Positions 25,277 to 33,522 of a DNA stretch of 54,290 bases are shown piece after piece. The translations under genes were made by a program, and so were the position numbers. The stretch is from JBCDGZ01 sp038750655 (GTDB lineage Bacteria > Bacteroidota > Bacteroidia > Chitinophagales > Saprospiraceae), in NCBI GenBank assembly GCA_038750655.1, contig JBCDGZ010000033.1, positions 1 to 54,290 on the forward strand. The letters are read 5' to 3'. A model generated the notes under the pieces. It had not been told where the DNA came from. It ran no database searches and worked only from the letters and a program-made list of their open reading frames with translations. How positions within the stretch are numbered: the stretch's first letter is position 1; each line of letters begins with the position of its first letter.

Positions 25277-25507
25277 AAGGTAAGGGTTTTTTGAGTTTCT
25301 ATTTTTTACTATAAATAAATAGCTAGTGATATAGTTTATGCGTCGCCCGTTTATAAGTACCGTAGGAACAAAATTTACTGATATTGGTAACCTAACAAAC
25401 ATTCGTCTCCTCGTCGTCCTCGCCTTTCCGGTTCCTACGCTATTGATCAAATTGCTCTTGCTCCTTCCTCAAATTTTTTTGATATTAGCCCCTAAAGCTA
25501 TACTCCT

Positions 25508-26002
25508 ATGCGTATCCTTCTATACATCCTTCCTTTCTTCATCGCTTGCCAGGGAAGTGGACAAACGGAGCAGCCAGCTACCGAGTCAGCAATTCTTTAC
25601 GATGGCAAATTCGAAGGGCAGGGCATGCCACCCAAGTGGCTAGCCAATCGCCATTATTTCCAGCTAACCGTGACCGTAAAAGCAGAGGAAGTGATTTGGC
25701 TAGATTCTACAGCCATTACCTACGATGAGCTATTCAACACCTTGCGCGATCGCTGGCAAAAAATCAGAAAGGATGATTATAAAGGCGTACTCCAGGTGGT
25801 GCTAGGAAATGAGCGATCAACAAATTATGAGTTCTACTTGCAGGTTTATCAATCCATCAAGGATTCGTTTTACAACGAGCAAGCCGATTGGTCGATGAAG
25901 AAATTTAGTGCCGAGCCTACGGATCTGAACAAAGAGCAGCGGCGGCAGCTGAATCATCAGATTCCAATATTGATCAACGAAAAAGAGCCGGAGGGCTTTT
26001 AG
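25508..26002 (+). CDS. Small lipoprotein with ExbD-like region
   Basis: 164 residues with a lipobox (FIAC, C14). Residues about 50-135 (VKAEEVIWLDSTAITYDELF, then VLQVVLGNERSTNYEFYLQV) follow the order of elements in the periplasmic domain of ExbD/TolR: a short strand, a D-x-x-x-[IV]-x-Y/L-L helix, then strand, loop and helix. The similarity is by eye only. The gene is 5 bp upstream of the LytTR regulator gene, so it is probably cotranscribed and might feed an envelope signal to it. Confidence 0.6.
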   Translation: MRILLYILPFFIACQGSGQTEQPATESAILYDGKFEGQGMPPKWLANRHYFQLTVTVKAEEVIWLDSTAITYDELFNTLRDRWQKIRKDDYKGVLQVVLGNERSTNYEFYLQVYQSIKDSFYNEQADWSMKKFSAEPTDLNKEQRRQLNHQIPILINEKEPEGF

Positions 26003-26007
26003 CCAGC

Positions 26008-26712
26008 ATGCGTATCCTAATCGTAGAAGACGAAGCCAGCATCGCCCGGCGTACCGAGCGCCTGCTCCGAGAACTGCTCGGCGAAGAGCTGCAACAGCTC
26101 CACATCCGCCCCTCCGTCCAAACCGCCCTGACCTATATTGCCGAACACCCCATCGACCTCCTCCTGCTCGATCTCAACCTCTCCGGCCGCGACGGCTTCG
26201 AAGTCCTACAATCCCTACTCGCCGAATCCTTCGATACCATCATCATCTCTGCCTACCGCGACCGCGCCATCGACGCCTTCGAATACGGTGTCCTCGACTT
26301 CGTCCCCAAGCCCTTTGGCATCGAGCGCCTGCGTCGAGCCATCGATCGCTATCGCCATCAATCGGGGCGGGCGGTGCAGCCCATGCGGCGGCTGGCCATC
26401 AAAAAGCAAGGCAAGATCAGTCTAATCGAAGTGGCCAATATCTGCTTTATCAAAGGAGCGAATATTTACTCCGAAATTCATCTTCGCGGGGGAGGAAAAG
26501 CCTTATCAGACAAGTCGCTGGAGGCGCTGCTGCGCCTGTTGCCCACTCATTTCGAGCGGGTCCATAAATCCTATATCGTCGATATGCAGCACTGCCAAGA
26601 AATCATCATCCAGCCGGGCAGTAAATACCAACTGCGACTGGATGATGAGCAACTGATTCCTCTCGGGCGGACCCGCTACAAGGCCATCAAAGAACAGTAT
26701 TTTAAGACTTAG
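26008..26712 (+). CDS. LytTR family response regulator
   Basis: 234 residues. Receiver with acidic pocket E7-D8-E9, D55 (LLLLDLNLSGRDG), the switch region IISAYRDRA and VPKPF; LytTR DNA-binding domain at about 130-234 (EVANICFIKGANIYSEIHLR; HFERVHKSYIVDM). Codons in the receiver half end in C unusually often. The 3' end overlaps the convergent hydrolase gene by 11 bp. Its likely partner kinase is at 28287, on the far side of that hydrolase. Confidence 0.93.
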   Translation: MRILIVEDEASIARRTERLLRELLGEELQQLHIRPSVQTALTYIAEHPIDLLLLDLNLSGRDGFEVLQSLLAESFDTIIISAYRDRAIDAFEYGVLDFVPKPFGIERLRRAIDRYRHQSGRAVQPMRRLAIKKQGKISLIEVANICFIKGANIYSEIHLRGGGKALSDKSLEALLRLLPTHFERVHKSYIVDMQHCQEIIIQPGSKYQLRLDDEQLIPLGRTRYKAIKEQYFKT

Positions 26713-28150
26713 GCAGCTCGAACTCCACCGGCGGCAGTGTAATAGTCTGGTCCTCGATGGGCTTGCCCTGCATGAAGGCTAGCATCATCTCCTCGATCTT
26801 TGGAGAAGAGAGAAAAAGTGGATCGCTGTGGCCGGCCCCATCAATGATCAGGTGGTGGCCGTTAGATAAAAAGCGCAGGGTCTCGACAGCGTTATTGGGA
26901 GGTGTACGACCGTCAAGGGTGCCGCTGATGCAGAGCACCGGGACTGCCGAGGAGAAGGAGGCGCGGAAGGCCGGGCCGAGGTCCAGATGCTGTAGGGCTT
27001 CCCATTCTAGGAGATAAGGGAAGTTGATGGCATCGCCAAGGAGGGTTTTGGTGGCGGCTTGCCGTAGGCTGTGCTGGCGTTCTGCCGAGATGCCGGAGGC
27101 CATATCCATCGCCATACTCATCCCTCGATAATTGCCATATTTGGTCATCAGCGCATAGTGACGAATCCCGGAAAAGTCCCCTTGATTCATCTCCCGCACT
27201 AGACGCGGCATTGACTTGAACATTGATGGGCCGCGGAGTAAGGCCGCCAGATGAATCTGTAGGTCCAGTTTGCCGATGGCGACTTCTATTTCTTCGCCCG
27301 TCTGCGGGTGTCGGGCCTTGACCATAGCGGGCTGTTTCTCCACGCGATCCAGCAGTTGCTGCACCTCGCCTAAGAGATCAGGATATACCGTTGCTGTTTT
27401 GGGGTTTTGCTTAAGCAGTTGATCAATTGTTTCCATCAACTCCTGTTGATCTTGGGGATGCTTGACGGTATGGTCGTAGCCTTCTACGCCAGCCAGGATG
27501 ATTCGGTCGATATGCGGCTCGTGGCGCTTGAGGGTGGTCAAGGCGAGGTGGCTGCCGTAGCTGATGCTCCATAGGCTGATTTTGTCGACGCCGAGGGCTC
27601 GGCGGAGGTCATTGAGATCATCGGCATTTTCGTTGGAGTTGTAGCCGCTCAGGTCATGGCCTTTGGATTGGAAGAATTCGGCGGCCTGTAGGGCGGCGGC
27701 TTTGATCTGCGGGGCTACTTTTTCGGCATCCAGAGGTTCCGAAGGTTCGGCGAGCCAGTAGCCGTCGTAGCGTTCCATGCCGTCGGAGAGGCCCGTTCCG
27801 CGCTGGTCGTAGGCGATGACATCGGCGATGGAGCGCATGGACATAAAGAGGTCGAAGCGGCTGCCCTGGGCGGTTCGTACGCCGCTGCCGCCGGGGCCGC
27901 CGGCGAGATAGACGATGGGGGCGCCCGGGTTGGGATTGGTACTTTTAAAGCGAACAAAGCGGATGTTGAGCTTTTTGCCCTCCGGCCGCTGTCGATTTTC
28001 CAACACCTCAAAAGTCCCCAGCTCCGCCTCGACCGTTTTCCCCTTCTTATTTTCAAAGGTATAAGGCTCGATTTTCAATTCGATAGGCGGCTGGGCCGGA
28101 CTGCTGAGGAATAGACTCATTAGGATAATCAGAAGGATGGACTGGTGCAT
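26702..28150 (-). CDS. Secreted alpha/beta hydrolase, proline iminopeptidase/TAP-like
   Basis: 482 residues with a signal peptide (to about 19). The alpha/beta-hydrolase core shows the oxyanion-hole loop YLAGGPGGSG, VIAYDQRGTGLSDG, the nucleophile elbow WSISYGSHLAL (serine at SxSYG rather than GxSxG), CISGTLDGRTPP for the acid and GAGHSDPLF for the histidine. The order matches tripeptidyl aminopeptidase-like enzymes that remove N-terminal residues from peptides. Sampled GC is high (43 of 60 in 27841-27900). It lies between a LytTR regulator and its probable kinase, on the opposite strand to both. Confidence 0.9.
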   Translation of the reverse strand: MHQSILLIILMSLFLSSPAQPPIELKIEPYTFENKKGKTVEAELGTFEVLENRQRPEGKKLNIRFVRFKSTNPNPGAPIVYLAGGPGGSGVRTAQGSRFDLFMSMRSIADVIAYDQRGTGLSDGMERYDGYWLAEPSEPLDAEKVAPQIKAAALQAAEFFQSKGHDLSGYNSNENADDLNDLRRALGVDKISLWSISYGSHLALTTLKRHEPHIDRIILAGVEGYDHTVKHPQDQQELMETIDQLLKQNPKTATVYPDLLGEVQQLLDRVEKQPAMVKARHPQTGEEIEVAIGKLDLQIHLAALLRGPSMFKSMPRLVREMNQGDFSGIRHYALMTKYGNYRGMSMAMDMASGISAERQHSLRQAATKTLLGDAINFPYLLEWEALQHLDLGPAFRASFSSAVPVLCISGTLDGRTPPNNAVETLRFLSNGHHLIIDGAGHSDPLFLSSPKIEEMMLAFMQGKPIEDQTITLPPVEFELPKS

Positions 28151-28221
28151 AGAAAAATAGGATTTTTTGATTCAATACCTCCAATATGGTCGCTCTGGGC
28201 TTCCGCTGCACCTTATTCCTT

Positions 28222-28252
28222 GTCAACTGCACTAGCCATCAGGTCAACTGCA
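28222..28252 (+). promoter_or_regulatory. Direct repeats upstream of the second LytS-type kinase
   Basis: GTCAACTGCA at 28222-28231 and again at 28243-28252, offset exactly 21 bp as at the first LytTR locus. Both sets share a TCAA(C/T)T core. A -7-like TATCTTCG lies at 28275-28282, 22 bp beyond the second repeat. Confidence 0.6.
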
Positions 28253-28286
28253 TTTAGGCTCTCCGTTTTTCGGTTATCTTCGTCCT

Positions 28287-29939
28287 ATGCAATTCAAATC
28301 TTTTCTACTGCTGCTATTGTTGGGCCTATTGTCACCTGTTGACGGCCAGGATTTTCGCATCGTAGAACAAGAGATAGAGATTGCTTCGGCCGATCGAGAG
28401 GACTGGCAGCGTCGCATCCCGACCCAGATGGGACAGTACCGGCTGCGGATGTCGGTTCGAGTGGAGGGGGAAAAGCCGCCAGAGGAGCATTACAGCCTTT
28501 ATGTATCGCTGATGGCTTCTTCAGAGGTGTATTGGGATGGGCAGCTGATTGGTCGGAATGGGAAGGTGGGAAAAGATAAGGCAGCAGAGGAGCCGGGGGC
28601 CTTGTATGCGGCCTTTCTGATTCCCGATGCCCTGCTAACGCCCGGAGTGCATCAGGTTGAGCTGTTGATTTCAAATTTTCATGCACGGGGCAAAATTCGA
28701 CTGTACGGAATGTGGGTCAACGACTATCTTGATCCGACGATCTCTGTGATTACGACCGCGGCTTATATGCACATCTATGCCGGTTGTTTTTTAATCATTG
28801 GTCTTTTTTACCTGGCTCGCTACTTGGCCAATATGCGCGACTTCCCCTTGTTGGCGTTTGCACTCCTCTGTCTGGCCTTTTTCGCATTGATCATCATAGA
28901 GTACATCAAGGTCTATTACTTTTATCCCTACTCCTGGCACTTTCCGCGTTTACAAATCATTCTGGGTCTCACCTTTGTTATTGGGCTTTGTTTGCCCCTC
29001 TTTTTTGCTCTGCGCTTTGCCTTCCAGGGATTGGCTAAATACTTTTTACCCCTACTGGCCTTCTTCGCTTGGATGATCGATTATACCCGCTATGGTTATG
29101 ATTATTCTACCAATTTCAGCATGATCGCCGGCTTTCTATTGTCGACCCTCTTCTGTCTTATAGCTTGCTGGCGGCGGTTTTCCGGAAGTTGGCTGGCCCT
29201 CCTGGGAGTCTTACCTATTACGTTGGCTTTGGTGATTGGGTATGAGCATTACGATACCATTCTCTACGTCGGCTTTGCCCACTTGGTGTTGATGATTCTC
29301 ATTTCTTTGGCGATCAAAGAGAAAGAAGATCGGCGTGTTCGGGAGGAGGCATTGCTGTTGTCAAGTCGTCTAGAGTTAGAGTTATTGAAAAAAAATATTC
29401 AACCCCATTTTCTGATGAATTCCATTACGTCGGCTATTGACTGGATCGAACGTTTTCCGCAGCAAGGAGTAAAGTTGCTATTGGCCTTGAGTCAGGAGTT
29501 TGAAATTTTGCTGGATATTTCGGGAGAAAAAATCATTTCGATTCATCGGGAGCTGGACCTGTGTCGGACGCATCTGGAAATTATGGGGTTTAGGAAGGAG
29601 CAGGAGTATAGGTTGGGGGTTGATGGCGTAGGGGAGGAGGACGAAATTCCACCGGCTATTTTTTTGACGATTATTGAGAATGGGATTAGCCATCAGAATG
29701 CGGGGGAGGAGCCGGTGCGCTTTCAGCTGACCAAGGAGGAGAAGGAGCAGCAGGTGCAGTATCGCTTGCTGGCCGAAGGCCGGGCGGAGCGGGAACCGAA
29801 GGGAACTGTGCGCTATGGCACGGGATTGCGCTATATTGAGGCCCGATTGGAAGAAAGCTACCCTGGTCGTTGGGCGCTTCACTCCCAATCGGTGGCCGCA
29901 GGCTGGTTGACCGAAATCACCATCCAAAAAAGGACTTAG
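28287..29939 (+). CDS. Sensor histidine kinase with periplasmic sensor and 7-TM region
   Basis: 550 residues. Signal peptide (to 20), then a periplasmic galactose-binding-like beta domain at about 22-145 (VYWDGQLIGRNG, PGVHQVELLISNFHARG). About seven transmembrane helices follow at 155-343. The cytoplasmic LytS-type kinase has IQPHFLMNSITSA (H374), the N-box FLTIIENGISHQ and a G-box-like RYGTGLRYIEARLEE. The layout is that of 7TMR-DISM receptors. Its cognate regulator is presumably the LytTR protein at 26008. It overlaps the convergent O-methyltransferase gene by 4 bp. Confidence 0.9.
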   Translation: MQFKSFLLLLLLGLLSPVDGQDFRIVEQEIEIASADREDWQRRIPTQMGQYRLRMSVRVEGEKPPEEHYSLYVSLMASSEVYWDGQLIGRNGKVGKDKAAEEPGALYAAFLIPDALLTPGVHQVELLISNFHARGKIRLYGMWVNDYLDPTISVITTAAYMHIYAGCFLIIGLFYLARYLANMRDFPLLAFALLCLAFFALIIIEYIKVYYFYPYSWHFPRLQIILGLTFVIGLCLPLFFALRFAFQGLAKYFLPLLAFFAWMIDYTRYGYDYSTNFSMIAGFLLSTLFCLIACWRRFSGSWLALLGVLPITLALVIGYEHYDTILYVGFAHLVLMILISLAIKEKEDRRVREEALLLSSRLELELLKKNIQPHFLMNSITSAIDWIERFPQQGVKLLLALSQEFEILLDISGEKIISIHRELDLCRTHLEIMGFRKEQEYRLGVDGVGEEDEIPPAIFLTIIENGISHQNAGEEPVRFQLTKEEKEQQVQYRLLAEGRAEREPKGTVRYGTGLRYIEARLEESYPGRWALHSQSVAAGWLTEITIQKRT

Positions 29940-30580
29940 GAGGCCAGCAAATATTTCGTCAGCTCCGAGCCGCCTTTATCATCGCTCAGCCTTCGGCTCT
30001 GGTATTGCTCAGGGTGCGCTTTGAGGTAATTCAAAAACGGCCGGGCACTCCGAAAAGAAGCGTTATCGGTATAGATCAGCGTTCCTTTGCGGAATTTTGA
30101 TTCCAACATTTGCAGTAAGGGCAGATACAAATCATTCCAGCCATCCAACAACAAAAAGTCAATGCGATCGGGCACGGCCTTCAAGGTCTCCATCGCATCA
30201 CCTACCCGCAGGTCAACGTAGTCGGCTAGGCCCGCCTCTTCGAAGTTTCGTTGTGCGACCCTGCATTTCTCCGGTAGTATCTCCGAGGTAATCACCTTAC
30301 CTTGATTGATCCGGGCTGCTGCCGCCAGGTATAAGGTGGAGATGCCAAAGGAGGTACCGAATTCAATGATATTCTGAGCCTTTTTCTCGACGAGCAGGTT
30401 GAAGAGGAATTCGCCCTGGTGGCGAGAGATGGGAATGTAGGCATCTTTCATATCCTCCGGTCGCAGTGGGCGAAAGAGGCCCTTGGACAGCCCTTTGACG
30501 ATGGTGAAGCCTTGGGAGGCCGCTTCCTTGTGTAGCCTCCGCAGAACGGTTAAGGTTTTTTGATCTTTAATGGTATGCAT
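29936..30580 (-). CDS. SAM-dependent O-methyltransferase
   Basis: 214 residues. Class I methyltransferase motifs: the SAM loop IIEFGTSFGISTLYLAAA, the acidic residue ending strand 2 in VITSEILPEKC, LRVGDAMETL, and FLLLDGWNDLYLPLL for the metal/active-site region seen in catechol-type O-methyltransferases. The substrate is unknown. It is divergent from the HxlR regulator gene and shares its promoter region, so HxlR control is plausible. Confidence 0.88.
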   Translation of the reverse strand: MHTIKDQKTLTVLRRLHKEAASQGFTIVKGLSKGLFRPLRPEDMKDAYIPISRHQGEFLFNLLVEKKAQNIIEFGTSFGISTLYLAAAARINQGKVITSEILPEKCRVAQRNFEEAGLADYVDLRVGDAMETLKAVPDRIDFLLLDGWNDLYLPLLQMLESKFRKGTLIYTDNASFRSARPFLNYLKAHPEQYQSRRLSDDKGGSELTKYLLAS

Positions 30581-30607
30581 AGTTAATTTTATTTTCGATT
30601 GTTTTAA

Positions 30608-30638
30608 TTGATTTGGTACTACAAATCTGCTACCTTTG
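30608..30638 (+). promoter_or_regulatory. Promoter of the HxlR gene
   Basis: TTG at 30608-30610, 20 bp, then TACCTTTG at 30631-30638: an exact Bacteroidota -33/-7 pair. The -7 box overlaps the palindrome at 30636. Confidence 0.7.
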
Positions 30639-30652
30639 TCTTAAAGAGACAA
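30636..30652. promoter_or_regulatory. Palindromic operator at the HxlR promoter
   Basis: TTGTCT-TAAAG-AGACAA, perfect 6-bp arms, with GTAG beyond the right arm echoed imperfectly by CTAC on the left. It covers the end of the -7 box and the predicted transcription start, a position that suits autorepression by HxlR. Confidence 0.6.
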
Positions 30653-30733
30653 GTAGTCATAATAAAATGGCTTAGTCATTTTTTTGTGACTATTGTTGAT
30701 AATCAATAGTTTATGGTTTAAATTTTTTCCCTG

Positions 30734-31081
30734 ATGGTCAAAAATAAATCTATGCAATTGCACGAGTGCCCCGTGACCTACACCATGAGCAAAATTGGTG
30801 GCAAGTGGAAGCCCATCATCATTTACTTCATTTCCCAAGGCGCTAATCGCTTCGGCATTCTGCAAAGAGGCATCGAAGGCATCAGTAAACAAATGCTGAC
30901 CAAGCAGCTCCGGGAGTTGGAAGCAGACGGGATTTTGAATCGAAAAATTTATGCGGAGATTCCTCCAAGGGTAGAGTATTCGCTGACGGAGTTGGGCCTA
31001 TCTTTGATGTCGATTATTGTGCATATGCGGGATTGGGGGGAGGAGCAGATGAGGGGGGCGGATGATCTGGCTCGGACTTAG
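30734..31081 (+). CDS. HxlR family transcriptional regulator
   Basis: 115 residues, the standard length for this winged-HTH family. The sequence opens with the conserved cysteine-containing motif HECPVTYTMSKIGGKWKPII and continues with RFGILQRGIEGISKQMLTKQ (recognition helix) and the wing RKIYAEIPPRVEYSLTELG. Family members often sense aldehydes or electrophiles through that N-terminal cysteine. Its own promoter carries a palindrome. The divergent O-methyltransferase is a possible target. Confidence 0.93.
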   Translation: MVKNKSMQLHECPVTYTMSKIGGKWKPIIIYFISQGANRFGILQRGIEGISKQMLTKQLRELEADGILNRKIYAEIPPRVEYSLTELGLSLMSIIVHMRDWGEEQMRGADDLART

Positions 31082-31118
31082 AATAAAAAGCCTTGGCTAT
31101 TTACAAACCCTAAATTTA

Positions 31119-31136
31119 TCTGTACATTTATACAGA
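31119..31136. promoter_or_regulatory. Palindrome upstream of the antitoxin gene
   Basis: TCTGTA-CATTTA-TACAGA, perfect 6-bp arms, 36 bp upstream of the antitoxin ATG. Antitoxins normally repress their own operon through such a site. Confidence 0.5.
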
Positions 31137-31171
31137 CTTAAATTGTAGACAGCAAATGTAAAAAACTCATT

Positions 31172-31426
31172 ATGAGTAATCTGGAAATAAAAGGTGGTAT
31201 TTTACAGATGATCGCTAGCATCAATGATAAAGAATCTCTTCTGGAATTGAAAGAGCTGATCAGCCAATTTCTTGGGAATCATCTTAAGGATACGGATTAT
31301 TGGGACGAACTTAGTGAACCAGAAAAGCAAGCCTCAGAGCAAGCAATAGAAGAAAGCGAAGATGAGGCCAATCACATTAGTCATCATCTCGTAATGAAAA
31401 AGTACAAGAAATGGCTAGAAAAATAG
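31172..31426 (+). CDS. Orphan type II antitoxin-like protein
   Basis: 84 residues, acidic and helical. The pattern MSNLEIKGGILQMIASINDK, then DYWDELSEPEKQASEQAIEE, then HHLVMKKYKKWLEK matches antitoxins that precede RelE/ParE toxins in Bacteroidota: the C-terminal acidic helix and the VMKKYKKWL end are the toxin-binding part. A toxin start codon overlaps its end, but that frame stops after 11 codons (see 31411). It may persist as a solitary antitoxin or autoregulator. Confidence 0.75.
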   Translation: MSNLEIKGGILQMIASINDKESLLELKELISQFLGNHLKDTDYWDELSEPEKQASEQAIEESEDEANHISHHLVMKKYKKWLEK

Positions 31427-31446
31427 TCTGGAATAAAACAGCCTAA
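31411..31446 (+). pseudogene. Truncated RelE/ParE-type toxin stub
   Basis: An ATG overlapping the antitoxin's last 16 bases opens MARKIVWNKTA and then meets TAA. This is how the RelE/ParE partners of this antitoxin family typically begin. The stop coincides with the 3' end of the convergent outer-membrane gene, so the rest of the toxin appears to have been deleted. Confidence 0.6.
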
Positions 31447-32651
31447 AAATACCGAATCAAAGTCAACTGCAAAAAAGAATCCTCCCGAAAAGCATACAAG
31501 AACTCCCGCTCATCAATGTGCAGAAAAAATTGACTGGTGACCTCCATCTTATAATTTTCTCCAATCCGCTGATTGCCTTCTAACCGGAGCAGCTTGGAGG
31601 ACTTGCTCAGATCGCTGAAGAAGCCCAGCAAAAACTCGGTGCTTTGGGCGTTGTTGAAGACAATCCGAGCGCCGGCGAAGACGTCGTTGTCCAAAGAAGT
31701 GAAGGCCAGCTCCCTTCGGCTATCGTACAAATATTCTCCTAACAAACCAACATCAATTCCGCTGTTCTTAATGTTGCTGAACGTATATTCAAAGCCTGTT
31801 GCGGTGGCGAAGATATTGTCGAAACCGCCCGCGCGGTACATGGTTTCTAGCTTGAGAATCCAGTCCTTGACGATGACCTGATAGTCGAGGCCAACTTGGT
31901 GTACTTCGGGGTGGAGGAGGCCGAAGGCGCCGTCGGCCTGAATGTCCAGCAAAGGCTCACGGGCATTGCCGTAGAAGTAGTGTAGGCCGATGTCCATCGG
32001 GCCGATGAAGTGGCTCCAACGCAGGCTAGCCGAAGGCGCCCAAGCCTCCTGGCTGGCCTCAAAGCGCACCTCCTCATCGCTCAGTATAATCGGCGTGCGG
32101 GGCCGCCCCGCCGCATTACCAAATTGCAAGCTGCGGCTATAGGGCAGATAGAATAAATCAAAGGTACCGAAGGTCGAAGCATAGGACAGCTGAACCATTG
32201 GCTGCCCTAGCTTCTCTTCACCATCTATTCCTTCCAGAAAATCAACCTGATTGATCACATCAACCAAATGAGCCGATTCCGTCTTTCCCCAGAAAATGCG
32301 CTTTGCCCCTACGCTGAGCTCCCAGTTGTTTTTTACATACTGGTAGTACAGCTCCCTAACATCTACGTGATCCCGACTATTGCCATTTGGGTCATAGCGC
32401 AAAAATCCCTTGAAGTTGATATTATGCATGCCCCCTTTCCAATCCAAGGCATACTCGGGTTGGAGGTAAAAGGCTGGATATACCTGCTTCTGCTGCTCGT
32501 AGGCTCCCTTGCTGAAAAATAGACTGAGATCTGTCCCTAACTCCAGGTCGAAAGAAGAATTGATATTCTTCTGTGACCATAGGGTGGTAGCATTCAATCC
32601 CCAAATCAAAAGGGACAAGAACCCGTATTGAACAAGGCTGGGTTGATTCAT
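31443..32651 (-). CDS. Predicted outer-membrane beta-barrel protein
   Basis: 402 residues. A signal peptide (to about 26) precedes alternating hydrophobic/polar strands rich in aromatic residues (VRELYYQYVKNNWELSVGAK; MDIGLHYFYGNAREPLL), ending in phenylalanine (TLIRYF) as barrel proteins do. I do not recognise a named family; length and context resemble DUF1302-type barrels found with RND/LolA-like pairs. It is the last gene of the MMPL operon, 43 bp after the LolA-like gene. Its 3' end abuts the toxin stub. Confidence 0.7.
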   Translation of the reverse strand: MNQPSLVQYGFLSLLIWGLNATTLWSQKNINSSFDLELGTDLSLFFSKGAYEQQKQVYPAFYLQPEYALDWKGGMHNINFKGFLRYDPNGNSRDHVDVRELYYQYVKNNWELSVGAKRIFWGKTESAHLVDVINQVDFLEGIDGEEKLGQPMVQLSYASTFGTFDLFYLPYSRSLQFGNAAGRPRTPIILSDEEVRFEASQEAWAPSASLRWSHFIGPMDIGLHYFYGNAREPLLDIQADGAFGLLHPEVHQVGLDYQVIVKDWILKLETMYRAGGFDNIFATATGFEYTFSNIKNSGIDVGLLGEYLYDSRRELAFTSLDNDVFAGARIVFNNAQSTEFLLGFFSDLSKSSKLLRLEGNQRIGENYKMEVTSQFFLHIDEREFLYAFREDSFLQLTLIRYF

Positions 32652-32694
32652 CGAAAGTTATTTTTTGATGGTGATGATTTGACCTCCTACTCGC

Positions 32695-33486
32695 CTAGCG
32701 TCCCGCTCTTTTTAAACTATTTTGGCTAAAATCATTGTCTGTATAGCCTACTTTGAATTGGTAATCGCTGAAGGAGAGCGTCGTCTCCTTATTCGATTGA
32801 TGGTTGGTCATCACCATCTCACTAGCCCGCCAGTGCTTGCCCTTGTATTGATTATAGTCGTTGTAAATCAAGGTTTTAAGTAGTGCACCCTTGCGATCAT
32901 AGTATTCAATTTTCTCCAATCGGTAGCCTTTATCTGCATTGTACCAGACGATTTGTTTTTTGTATCCTGACTTGGGGTCTACCGGGTCGCGTTCTACTAC
33001 ATAAGCCTTGTCGCCGTTGATATTATCTTCCTGCAAAAAGTTGTAGCTGTACTTTTCGACTTCCTGCGAAGAAAGGTCTTCGTAGGCAAATTCACTGCCC
33101 ATGAAAGGCCCGGATTTATTGTTCGAACTGATCCGCTTCACCCTTTTGATGGAGGGTAAAAAGAGCCATTGATCATCTGAACCTTCTTTGTGAGAGTAGG
33201 TGAGCATAGAGGTTCCTTTGACATCTTTGGGGCTGTTGAAAACGATGAGCGATTTGTCGCCGTCCTCGGTCAGTTCCAGGGTTTTGTTAACGAGTTTTCG
33301 AGAGCTGGTTTGGCCATTGGCATTTTTGAGTTGCATATTTAATTCAACCACAATGCTTCCAAAACCTTGGTCGGCCTGATCGGCCGCTTGAGCAATTTCT
33401 AGTCCTTTATTGCTTTGTGCGGAGCTGGTGTTGGCGCTGGTTAATAAAAAAGCAAGCGCAGAAAAAATTATGAGCATACGTTTCAT
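32695..33486 (-). CDS. Outer-membrane lipoprotein-sorting (LolA-like) protein
   Basis: 263 residues with a signal peptide ending near SSAQS. The body matches the PF17131 LolA-like family: KTLELTEDGDKSLIVFNSPK, KGTSMLTYSH, DQWLFLPSIKRVKRI, FMGSEFAYEDL and GYRLEKIEYYDR. The half-barrel fold binds acyl chains and carries lipids or lipoproteins across the periplasm. It lies between the RND transporter and the barrel gene, the usual order for a lipid-export machine (inference). Confidence 0.92.
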   Translation of the reverse strand: MKRMLIIFSALAFLLTSANTSSAQSNKGLEIAQAADQADQGFGSIVVELNMQLKNANGQTSSRKLVNKTLELTEDGDKSLIVFNSPKDVKGTSMLTYSHKEGSDDQWLFLPSIKRVKRISSNNKSGPFMGSEFAYEDLSSQEVEKYSYNFLQEDNINGDKAYVVERDPVDPKSGYKKQIVWYNADKGYRLEKIEYYDRKGALLKTLIYNDYNQYKGKHWRASEMVMTNHQSNKETTLSFSDYQFKVGYTDNDFSQNSLKRAGR

Positions 33487-33522
33487 GTTGATCCGTTTTT
33501 TTAGAATTGATGAGTAAAAGAA

